23,651 nucleotides of DNA from Helicobacteraceae bacterium (GTDB lineage Bacteria; Campylobacterota; Campylobacteria; Campylobacterales; Sulfurimonadaceae): positions 1 through 23,651 of the forward strand of contig JALUKO010000244.1 of the NCBI GenBank assembly GCA_027056525.1, in the 5' to 3' direction. Each line of letters starts with the position of its first letter. Positions within the stretch are counted from its first letter, which is position 1. Under the pieces are notes generated by a model. It saw only the letters and a list, made by a program, of their open reading frames with translations, was not told where the DNA came from and made no database searches. The translations under genes were made by a program, and so were the position numbers. Below are positions 7,938-14,331 of this stretch, one piece after another.

Positions 7938-8357
7938 TTATCCTTGTGTTCGTATTATTAAGCTTTGAGGTAAACGAAACTGTTGTATGAGTTGTGCCTC
8001 TTTTTCTCGCATCTCACCCTTATCTATTTCGTGGTCGTATCCCAGAAGGTGCAGTAAACCATGAATGAAAAGAAGCGCAAGTTCTTCAGAAGTATCATGT
8101 CCAAACTCTTGCGCACGCTCTTGTATATGCTCAGCCGAGATCACTATGCTTCCAAGAGGACCCATAGGTATCGCTTCGTAGGGAAAACTCAAAACATCGG
8201 TATCTTTGTCAATATCTCTATGCTCTTTGTTTATCTCTTGTATCTCTTTGTTGGATGTTATAATGAGTTCTATCTCTTTATCTGTCATCTTCATAGCGAT
8301 AGATTCAAGAAGTGTTGTATCTATATTTAGAGATGTTCTGTTATCTAGTTCAATCAT
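7938..8357 (-). CDS. ybeY: Endoribonuclease YbeY, rRNA maturation factor
   Basis: 139 residues. The UPF0054 zinc signature HGLLHLLGYDH (His99, His103, His109) is intact, preceded by DKDTDVLSFPYE, the other conserved block. YbeY is a single-strand endoribonuclease involved in 16S rRNA 3' maturation and ribosome quality control in the cytoplasm. No ribosome-binding site precedes the ATG; a TATAAT box lies only 7 nt upstream, so the transcript may be leaderless or nearly so. It is followed by the exchanger gene in the same direction. Confidence 0.94.
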   Translation of the reverse strand: MIELDNRTSLNIDTTLLESIAMKMTDKEIELIITSNKEIQEINKEHRDIDKDTDVLSFPYEAIPMGPLGSIVISAEHIQERAQEFGHDTSEELALLFIHGLLHLLGYDHEIDKGEMREKEAQLIQQFRLPQSLIIRTQG

Positions 8358-8364
8358 AAGTGGG

Positions 8365-8370
8365 ATTATA
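8365..8370 (-). promoter_or_regulatory. -10 box for ybeY, 7 nt before the ATG
   Basis: A consensus TATAAT on the minus strand ends 7 nt before the ybeY start codon. Standard spacing puts transcription start at the base just before the A of ATG. No AG-rich Shine-Dalgarno lies between. Campylobacterota sigma-70 promoters often lack a -35 box, so the -10 alone is informative. Confidence 0.5.
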
Positions 8371-8395
8371 TCGAATGAGGCTTATACTTTGTAAA

Positions 8396-8418
8396 TACAC
8401 ATACAAAAAGTATGTGTA
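8396..8418 (-). terminator. Possible terminator hairpin after the YjfB-like gene
   Basis: A perfect 9-bp inverted repeat (TACACATAC/GTATGTGTA) with a 5-nt loop lies 30 nt beyond the stop of the YjfB-like gene. On the minus strand the loop is TTTTT and the hairpin is followed by a weak T-rich run (TTTACAAAG), so it could stop transcription before the ybeY promoter. Terminator strength is doubtful. Confidence 0.4.
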
Positions 8419-8448
8419 AACGACTACATTATGGAGAATTAACTCCGT

Positions 8449-8625
8449 TTAACTCATAAGGTCTAAACTTTTTCCCATACCTGTTTTTTGAGCAGTATTC
8501 ATATTTTTTGTTTGCTCTTGGGCACCTTCTAAGAGTTTTAGAACAGATTGTTCTTGTACTTGTGTTGCTTTTTTCATAGCATCAATGCTTGCTGTAGCGC
8601 TGTTTGTTGCAGATGAGACAGACAT
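8449..8625 (-). CDS. YjfB-type putative motility protein (58 aa)
   Basis: A 58-residue gene in the otherwise empty 365-bp gap between ybeY and queC. It starts MSVSSATNSATASIDAMKKA and ends KTGMGKSLDLMS. AAGGAG (8632-8637 on the complement) sits about 6 nt before the ATG, an excellent ribosome-binding site. The layout of a short helix, AMKKATQVQEQSVLKLLEGA, and a C-terminal TGxGxxLDxxx motif matches the YjfB family of very small proteins called putative motility proteins. The role is not established and may be tied to flagella. Hydrophilic, with no membrane segment. It appears monocistronic, with its own -10 box and a possible downstream hairpin. Confidence 0.75.
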   Translation of the reverse strand: MSVSSATNSATASIDAMKKATQVQEQSVLKLLEGAQEQTKNMNTAQKTGMGKSLDLMS

Positions 8626-8655
8626 AAGCTCTCCTTCTTATTATATTATTGTCAC

Positions 8656-8661
8656 ATTATA
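8656..8661 (-). promoter_or_regulatory. -10 box for the YjfB-like gene
   Basis: TATAAT on the minus strand about 30 nt upstream of the start codon, leaving room for a normal leader with the AAGGAG ribosome-binding site. A T-rich stretch lies further upstream, as is common for sigma-70 promoters in this phylum. I saw no clear sigma-28 or sigma-54 motif. Confidence 0.45.
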
Positions 8662-8707
8662 GGAGGAATTTGTTTTAAGAGAGATTAAAAAAAATTATTA
8701 GAATATA

Positions 8708-8716
8708 TGCTAAAAT
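8708..8716 (+). promoter_or_regulatory. Extended -10 box for queC, 6 nt before the ATG
   Basis: TGCTAAAAT is an extended -10 element (TGn plus TAAAAT). The hexamer ends at 8716, so transcription is expected to start at 8723, the A of the queC ATG. No Shine-Dalgarno is present in the 20 nt before the ATG. Confidence 0.5.
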
Positions 8717-8722
8717 ACTCCC

Positions 8723-9403
8723 ATGAATACAACGAAAACAATAAAAAAAGCAGTATGTGTTATGAGTGGCGGTATGGACTCAACGCTTGCTGCCTATATG
8801 ATGAAACAACAAGGGTTTGAGATAGTTGGTGTCCATTTTAACTATGAGCAAAGAACACAAACAAAAGAGTTGGAGTGTTTTCATAAAATAGCTCATGATC
8901 TTGATGTGTCAAACAAGTATGTACTTGATCTTGATTTTTTTAAACATCTGGGTGCTTCAGCATTGACCGATAAAAGCATAAGTGTACCAACGGATGGTGT
9001 AGAAGAGGGTGTACCTGTAACCTATGTACCTTTTAGAAATGGTATTTTTTTAAGCATGGCTGCTGCAATAGCAGAAAAAGAGGGTGCTCAGGTGATAACC
9101 ATAGGTGTAGTTGAAGAGGACAGCAGTGGATACCCTGATTGTAGAGAAACATACATAAAGAGTATGCAAGAGAGCATAAATCTCGGTACGAAAGATGAAA
9201 CACACATAGAGATAAAAATGCCGCTTGTGCATCTGAAAAAATCTGAAATAGTTCAAAAATCACTGGAACTTGATGTTCCCCTGCACCATACGTGGAGTTG
9301 CTATAAAAACGACTCTAAAGCATGTGGTGTTTGTGATAGTTGCAGACTAAGACTTAATGGCTTTACAATAGCGCAGGTAGATGACCCTATAGAGTATGAA
9401 TGA
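8723..9403 (+). CDS. queC: 7-cyano-7-deazaguanine synthase (QueC)
   Basis: 226 residues. ATP-dependent conversion of 7-carboxy-7-deazaguanine to preQ0, on the queuosine pathway, in the cytoplasm. The PP-loop SGGMDS is at residues 15-20, and the C-terminal zinc site is complete: Cys193, Cys201, Cys204 and Cys207 in CYKNDSKACGVCDSC. VPFRNGIFLSMAAAIAE is the conserved central block. Start at 8723 gives a normal N-terminus; it lacks a ribosome-binding site and has a -10 box 6 nt away, so the mRNA may be leaderless. The stop overlaps the next gene by 8 bp. Confidence 0.94.
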   Translation: MNTTKTIKKAVCVMSGGMDSTLAAYMMKQQGFEIVGVHFNYEQRTQTKELECFHKIAHDLDVSNKYVLDLDFFKHLGASALTDKSISVPTDGVEEGVPVTYVPFRNGIFLSMAAAIAEKEGAQVITIGVVEEDSSGYPDCRETYIKSMQESINLGTKDETHIEIKMPLVHLKKSEIVQKSLELDVPLHHTWSCYKNDSKACGVCDSCRLRLNGFTIAQVDDPIEYE

Positions 9404-10076
9404 GATTATATTTAAAGACCTGAAGATAGAGCATATTGCAAAAAAAGGCCTTAAAAACAGCTATATTACAGTTAAGCCTTTCTTTGTAAAAGGTTTGGCA
9501 CATGCAAAGATAGTGCTAAAAACACCCTGCATCTCTGAGTACCACCTGCATGAACTTCTCACACAAAAAGAGCGATGGATACGAAAAAGTGTTGAAAAAG
9601 TTTATGCAAATCTTCCAAAAAACATAAACCTCGAAGATGAGCTTCTTCTCTTTGGTGAACTTTACAGTATAGATCACTATGAAGCACATACACTAAAAGA
9701 AGCGCTTCAAAGATTAAGAGTGAATGATGAAAAAAATATTTTGAAATGTTATGACAGCTTTTATAAAAACTATGCACAAAAGTACTTAAGCCAGCGCTTA
9801 AAGCACCATGCTTCACTAATGAACTTAAGCTACAGCCAACTCAAACTTAGAAAGATGAAAAGCAGGTGGGGGAGCTGCAGCTCACAAGGCACTATCACGC
9901 TTAACACACAGCTTATGAAGATAAAAAAAGAACTTATCGAGTATGTAATTGTTCATGAACTGGCACATTTGCGTCATATGAACCACTCAAAAAAGTTTCA
10001 TGATTATGTTCAAAAATATCTTCCAAATGCAAAGCAACTCAGAAGTGAACTTAAACAGGTCAATATACTTTTTTAG
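9396..10076 (+). CDS. YgjP-type zinc metallopeptidase (DUF45/M48-like)
   Basis: 226 residues. The family signature is seen in KLRKMKSRWGSCSSQGTITL (residues 150-169) followed by the zinc motif VHELAHLRHMNHSKKFH, with His187-Glu188-x-x-His191 as metal and catalytic residues. YgjP-like proteins are predicted soluble zinc peptidases; no physiological substrate is generally agreed. There is no signal peptide, so it should be cytoplasmic. It overlaps queC by 8 bp and is probably co-translated. Its stop overlaps the stop of the convergent glycoside hydrolase gene (TTAG). Confidence 0.87.
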   Translation: MNEIIFKDLKIEHIAKKGLKNSYITVKPFFVKGLAHAKIVLKTPCISEYHLHELLTQKERWIRKSVEKVYANLPKNINLEDELLLFGELYSIDHYEAHTLKEALQRLRVNDEKNILKCYDSFYKNYAQKYLSQRLKHHASLMNLSYSQLKLRKMKSRWGSCSSQGTITLNTQLMKIKKELIEYVIVHELAHLRHMNHSKKFHDYVQKYLPNAKQLRSELKQVNILF

Positions 10077-11293
10077 TTTTGAAAATACTCAATATGGTAT
10101 TTACTTGATGGTGACCAAAGCATCCAACCGCTTGTATTGACATCTTGGGCTGCTCGTATCTGCTCATTGACTTCAAACTTTTTATAGTATCTTTTTTTAT
10201 GTGCATAATCTTTAAAATACTGCAACCATGGTCTTATTCTTGTTGTTTGTATTCTGCCTTTTGTATTTTTTATACTTCTGAATATCACTTCATAAGGGTG
10301 CTCAGAAGGGTATTCAAAATAAAAAGAACCTTTGGAAAATCCGGAAGGGTATAACATAGGAGCAAGATAGTCTGCATGTTTTGCGAGCGATACTATGGTT
10401 TGACCAATATTGTTATCATCTTTGCTCCAGCAAATGTTGCCATAAGTATCTACAGAGATAAATACCCCATATTTTCTCAGTTTCTTTTGGGCATCTTCTA
10501 AAAATTCACCAATAGCTTTGATTCTGTTTTCTTGTGTGTTCTCTTGACAAAAAATGAGTCCTTTTTTAGCCGGAAAACGTATGTAGTCAAAATTGATCTC
10601 ATCAAAACCGACCTTTGCCGCATCTTCTGCTATTGCGATTGTGTATTTGTGTGCTCTTGTATCAAAAGGGTCAACCCATGCCATATTGTCATGGTTTCTC
10701 CATATCTCACCATTTTTTTTCTTTATCGCATATTGTGGATTATTGGATGCTTGCAGTTCATCTTTGAAAACAACTATGCGAGCGATGGTATAGATGTTTT
10801 TTGACTTCATTAACTCCATAAACTTCTCAATATTTTTAATAGTGCGTTTATGCCATGCTCCATAACTGTTTGCCTGCTTAAACGAAGTTTTGTACGATGT
10901 TGAACCATATTCATTTTTTACATCTACCACAACAGTATTGATATCTGTATTGTCTATGATATGTAAAATCCTTTTTATGGTTTTAGAGTTTATGTTGGCA
11001 CCCCAAAAAGAGAGATAGAGTGCTTTTACATGAAAACTCTCAAGTTTAAATGTTGTTGTATTGGAATCTTTTGAGAAGCTAAAAGGTCTGTAGCCATATG
11101 CTTTTACATGAAAAAGCTCTTCATCACTTTGTATGGAGAAACTGCCGTTCTCATCTGTTTTAACACTGTGTTTGGAATCACTGATAATTGCTTGAACAAT
11201 AGGTTTAGAGGTGTTTTTATCTAGGATGACACCGCTAAAAGAAGCACATAGCAGTGTTTGAAAAAGTAATGAAAGAAAAAGTAGTTTTTTCAA
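10073..11293 (-). CDS. Exported putative glycoside hydrolase (DUF4015 type) with N-terminal beta-sandwich
   Basis: 406 residues. A signal peptide (MKKLLFLSLLFQTLLCAS) is followed by a carboxypeptidase-regulatory-like beta-sandwich at about 19-85 (SGVILDKNTSKPIVQAIISD). From about 87 onward there is a TIM-barrel-like domain of the putative glycosyl hydrolase family DUF4015: VKALYLSFWGANI, NTVVVDVKNEYGS, VGFDEINFDYIRFP, YLAPMLYPSG and RPWLQYF are the typical strands. The Asp/Glu of FDEINFDYIRFP are the likely catalytic-region acids. Such proteins are thought to act on polysaccharides, but the substrate is unknown. The Cys in LLCAS lacks the small residue before it needed for a lipobox. Apparently monocistronic. 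Confidence 0.82.
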   Translation of the reverse strand: MKKLLFLSLLFQTLLCASFSGVILDKNTSKPIVQAIISDSKHSVKTDENGSFSIQSDEELFHVKAYGYRPFSFSKDSNTTTFKLESFHVKALYLSFWGANINSKTIKRILHIIDNTDINTVVVDVKNEYGSTSYKTSFKQANSYGAWHKRTIKNIEKFMELMKSKNIYTIARIVVFKDELQASNNPQYAIKKKNGEIWRNHDNMAWVDPFDTRAHKYTIAIAEDAAKVGFDEINFDYIRFPAKKGLIFCQENTQENRIKAIGEFLEDAQKKLRKYGVFISVDTYGNICWSKDDNNIGQTIVSLAKHADYLAPMLYPSGFSKGSFYFEYPSEHPYEVIFRSIKNTKGRIQTTRIRPWLQYFKDYAHKKRYYKKFEVNEQIRAAQDVNTSGWMLWSPSSKYHIEYFQN

Positions 11294-11347
11294 GTATATT
11301 CTTTATGGTTGAGTTTGTCTGGAATTATACTTGGTTTTGATTAACAC

Positions 11348-12481
11348 TTATCTCACGTTCAAGAAGTAGCGTAAACTTGTGTCACTCCACCCTTTTGAGA
11401 GTTGTAAATGTTTTTTTATAGAACTGTACACATGCTCAAAGTCTTTGTTCTTTGCACTAAGTTCTTCTATAACCTCTTTGAGAGCTTTTTTTCCTGCATT
11501 GGTAACATCTTGGGGAAATTGCAACAGTGTAACGTCCAACTCTTTTAACTTCTGAAGTGCTACAATATTTTGAGCATGAAACTCATAGGTCATATTGGCA
11601 TTCATCTCACTTGAGGCCACTTCTATAATTGACTGATGCTCAAAAGCAAGTTTGCTCCACGAATACTTGTTAAAAGTAAGTTCCAAAATAGAACCCGGTT
11701 CATGCCAGCCCGAATAATAGTACGGAGCTACTTTATAAAACCCCATTTTAATATCAAGTGCAGGTCCCACCCACTCTGTTGCATCAATAACCCCACGCTC
11801 CAATGAGGTATATATTTCACCGGCAGGCAAAAGGATAGGATTGACACCCATTTTTGCAAAAACTTCTCCGCCAAGTCCCGGGATACGCATTTTAAGACCC
11901 TGCATATCTGCTAAAGAGTTTATCGGTTTTCTAAACCATCCACCCATTTGGATATTTGTATTACCGCCTAGAAAAGGGTGCAGATTGTATTTTGCGTATT
12001 GTTCACGCCAAAGATCAAGCCCTCCGCCATAAAGCATCCAGGAGTTGATCTCTTCAGCCGTAAAACCAAACGGGATACCACTGTAAAGTGAAAAAGCGGA
12101 ATTTTTTCCTTTCCAATAGTAAGGACCCGAGTGAAACGCATCTATTTGACCACTAGAGCACGCATCAAACACCGCAAGAGCAGGGACAAGCACATTTTTT
12201 GGATAGAGCTTGATCTCTAGCGAACCACCACTGACATCTTTCACTCTTTGTGCGAACTTCTCAACCCCTGTGCCCATGATGGGAAAGTGCGCCGGCCAAC
12301 TTGTAGCAAGCTTGATAATTGTTTTTTTATTTTTGTTTATATGGACTCTTTTACTCTGTGCATCTTTAGGTTGGGGATGTTTTGAGTAGTCAATAGCCTG
12401 ACGATTGTTTTCATTACAACCACCTAGTGCCAAAGCCGCCGATGCTGCTGTTGCTGTTGTTAAAAAATCTCTTCGGTTCAT
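11348..12481 (-). CDS. TRAP transporter 2-oxoacid-binding lipoprotein (DctP/TakP-like), Tat-exported
   Basis: 377 residues. The N-terminus MNRRDFLTTATAASAALALG carries a twin-arginine motif (RRDF) and a lipobox ALGGC (Cys22), so the protein should be exported folded and lipidated. The body is a DctP-family binding protein: MGTGVEKFAQRV, MGGWFRKPINSLADMQGLKM and IDATEWVGPALDIKMGFYKV match the TakP branch, which binds 2-oxo acids such as pyruvate. No DctQ or DctM membrane subunit lies in the window; the flanking genes are a hydrolase and a LolA-like protein. The transporter may be encoded elsewhere or the protein may sense rather than import. Its promoter has a TATAAT at 12512-12517. Confidence 0.88.
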   Translation of the reverse strand: MNRRDFLTTATAASAALALGGCNENNRQAIDYSKHPQPKDAQSKRVHINKNKKTIIKLATSWPAHFPIMGTGVEKFAQRVKDVSGGSLEIKLYPKNVLVPALAVFDACSSGQIDAFHSGPYYWKGKNSAFSLYSGIPFGFTAEEINSWMLYGGGLDLWREQYAKYNLHPFLGGNTNIQMGGWFRKPINSLADMQGLKMRIPGLGGEVFAKMGVNPILLPAGEIYTSLERGVIDATEWVGPALDIKMGFYKVAPYYYSGWHEPGSILELTFNKYSWSKLAFEHQSIIEVASSEMNANMTYEFHAQNIVALQKLKELDVTLLQFPQDVTNAGKKALKEVIEELSAKNKDFEHVYSSIKKHLQLSKGWSDTSLRYFLNVR

Positions 12482-12511
12482 CTTTATGTGCCTTGTAAAT
12501 AATAATGGCTA

Positions 12512-12517
12512 ATTATA
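12512..12517 (-). promoter_or_regulatory. -10 box for the TakP-like gene
   Basis: TATAAT on the minus strand about 30 nt upstream of the start codon. A short AAGG lies about 9 nt before the ATG. The 163-bp AT-rich divergent region contains this box and the one at 12610-12615 for the opposite gene. Confidence 0.45.
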
Positions 12518-12609
12518 TTGTATATCTCATATAAAGGCAAAAAAAATTATATGATCTATAAAACAAAAAACTATAAATAAGTTATCGTATATTATTTAAG
12601 TTATCAAGA

Positions 12610-12615
12610 TATAAT
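12610..12615 (+). promoter_or_regulatory. -10 box for the LolA-like gene
   Basis: TATAAT on the plus strand 29 nt upstream of the GTG start at 12645. AAGGA at 12634-12638 gives a good ribosome-binding site between them. Confidence 0.45.
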
Positions 12616-12644
12616 TTCATCACAAATAAACAAAAGGAACAGAT

Positions 12645-13334
12645 GTGAAAATAATAACAAAACTACTCCTTGTTATCTCATTTTTTGCTATAACGCTCAA
12701 TGCTAACACACAAGAAGCGTCTACAGTCATAGATAAAATGATACAGGCATACGGTGGAGAAAAAAACCTCAAACAACTCAATGCGTACGAGCAGGTTTGG
12801 CATATCGAGACGAAAACAAGTAAAAAAAACGGAACAGATTATAGAAAAGTAGCTTTGCCGGATTTTCTTAGAACTGAGCTTGTGTATCCCGATAAAAATG
12901 AGATAAGAGTGATCATAAAGGATTATGGGACAAAACAATACGGCAATAAAAAATTTCAAGCGCAAGGACCAATGCTTGATGCAATGAAACTTCAACTAAT
13001 GAGGCTCTACTCTCCACTGACACTTAAAAAGAAACTGAAAAATATCACACTTGAAGATGAAAAAGATCACTATGTTTTGACGATCAGCAAAGGGAGTATC
13101 TCTGCTAAATATTTTGTTTCCAAAAAAACTTTTTTTATAGATAAAGTGGTCGGTAATTTAAAAATCAACGGTAACGCAATGGCTTTTTTAACGATCTACA
13201 AAGACTATAAAGCGCAACATGGTGTTATGTTTCCCCATACAGAAGTAAAATACGCAGGAGGAATAAATACAGCTGTTATGAGCCTCAAAGAGATGCGTTT
13301 TGTTCGAGCACCAAAAGTGCGACACCACCTGTGA
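12645..13334 (+). CDS. Exported protein, LolA/outer-membrane lipoprotein-sorting-like
   Basis: 229 residues, starting with GTG at 12645; an ATG two bases earlier is followed at once by TGA. AAGGA at 12634-12638 supports the GTG. The signal peptide (MKIITKLLLVISFFAITLNA) has no lipobox, so the mature protein is periplasmic. TVIDKMIQAYGGEKNLKQLN is the opening helix common to proteins annotated as outer-membrane lipoprotein-sorting. The alternating strand pattern after residue 45 suggests a LolA/LolB-like half-barrel. It is not the canonical LolA, which is shorter. Function is unknown; binding of a lipid-like ligand is an inference from fold. Its stop is one base from the convergent Mur-like gene. 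Confidence 0.7.
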   Translation: MKIITKLLLVISFFAITLNANTQEASTVIDKMIQAYGGEKNLKQLNAYEQVWHIETKTSKKNGTDYRKVALPDFLRTELVYPDKNEIRVIIKDYGTKQYGNKKFQAQGPMLDAMKLQLMRLYSPLTLKKKLKNITLEDEKDHYVLTISKGSISAKYFVSKKTFFIDKVVGNLKINGNAMAFLTIYKDYKAQHGVMFPHTEVKYAGGINTAVMSLKEMRFVRAPKVRHHL

Positions 13335-13335
13335 T

Positions 13336-14331
13336 CTAAAAGTTCAAAGTCAACTGTGTTTGATTTGACAAAGGTTTGTTTAAAATAGACTTATCCACTC
13401 CAACTATAAGGGCAAAGTGAAACTTTGTGCCTTTAAGTATGTTGATAATCTCACTCTCTTTTTTATATTTAAAAATATCATCACTCTCTTCATAATCGCA
13501 TCTATCTGGAAGTATATAGATTGTCTTTGCCCAATTAGCCTGCTTTTGCAAAAATTTTATCTCTGATGTTATCAAAGTGGTGTTGGATTCAAAGATAAGA
13601 ACCTTATCACTTGTCCCAAACTCTTTGATCTCAAAGTTTTTGTTTGTAAATACTGCTTCAAAGTGATCGATAGGGGTAAATTTTCTTAGTCTAAAGTTGA
13701 TTTTCAAACTTTTATACAAGTGCAGTAGCTCTTCGAGATAGGGGATGAAAAAAGGCGATATAAGTTGTCTTTCATAAAAAGTGTTTTCATAAATAAAAGA
13801 AGTTTCAAAAAGTGTTTGCTCCATAATGGTTATGGTTTGAGAAGTGGTTTTGATAAAAGGTTTTATATTTGTAAATATATTTTTATCGCTAAGAGCAGGG
13901 CAGAACAAAACGGTACTGCTGTCATCAACATTCCATAACAACTTAAAAATAGAGCGTATATCGCCGTTTATGGTTATAAAATTCTGCTCAGTGATAACCT
14001 GCAGCGCAAGTTTTAAAATAATCTCATTACACTCATAGGCAACGATCTCTTTTTCTATAAGCTTAAAACGCAAAAGACGCTTCAGAGACTCCTCAACATC
14101 TTGAACTTTGATCCAGGCGATCTCACTGTCGCTGATCTGAGTGGGTTTGTCAAATATAACACCATAGGCACCGTTTATAATAGCCTCTTCAATAGCACTC
14201 TCATCAAAAGCTATAAAAAGATCACCCCTTTTTACTTTGTGTGCTTCAAACACAACATCATCAAAACTATTTACAAACGGCTCATTTACAAGTTTTCCAT
14301 AAGTTAGTGCTATGGTATTTTCAAGTCTCAT
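13336..14331 (-). CDS. Degenerate Mur ligase homologue, P-loop lost
   Basis: 331 residues. The first 90 residues look like the substrate-binding N-terminal domain of MurE/MurF (VKRGDLFIAFDE... AIINGAYGVIFD). The ATP-binding loop GxxGKT(T/S) should follow at about 95-106, but the sequence there is VAYECNEIILK, with no Gly-Lys-Thr. A later segment, TINGDIRSIFKLLWNV (120-135), aligns with the TxGNxNNxIGVPLTLL stretch of real Mur ligases in altered form. The total is shorter than the usual 450-500 residues. I conclude it is catalytically dead but probably functional, since the frame is intact. It overlaps metG by 4 bp and probably shares its transcript. Databases sometimes call relatives peptidoglycan synthetase. 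Confidence 0.7.
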   Translation of the reverse strand: MRLENTIALTYGKLVNEPFVNSFDDVVFEAHKVKRGDLFIAFDESAIEEAIINGAYGVIFDKPTQISDSEIAWIKVQDVEESLKRLLRFKLIEKEIVAYECNEIILKLALQVITEQNFITINGDIRSIFKLLWNVDDSSTVLFCPALSDKNIFTNIKPFIKTTSQTITIMEQTLFETSFIYENTFYERQLISPFFIPYLEELLHLYKSLKINFRLRKFTPIDHFEAVFTNKNFEIKEFGTSDKVLIFESNTTLITSEIKFLQKQANWAKTIYILPDRCDYEESDDIFKYKKESEIINILKGTKFHFALIVGVDKSILNKPLSNQTQLTLNF

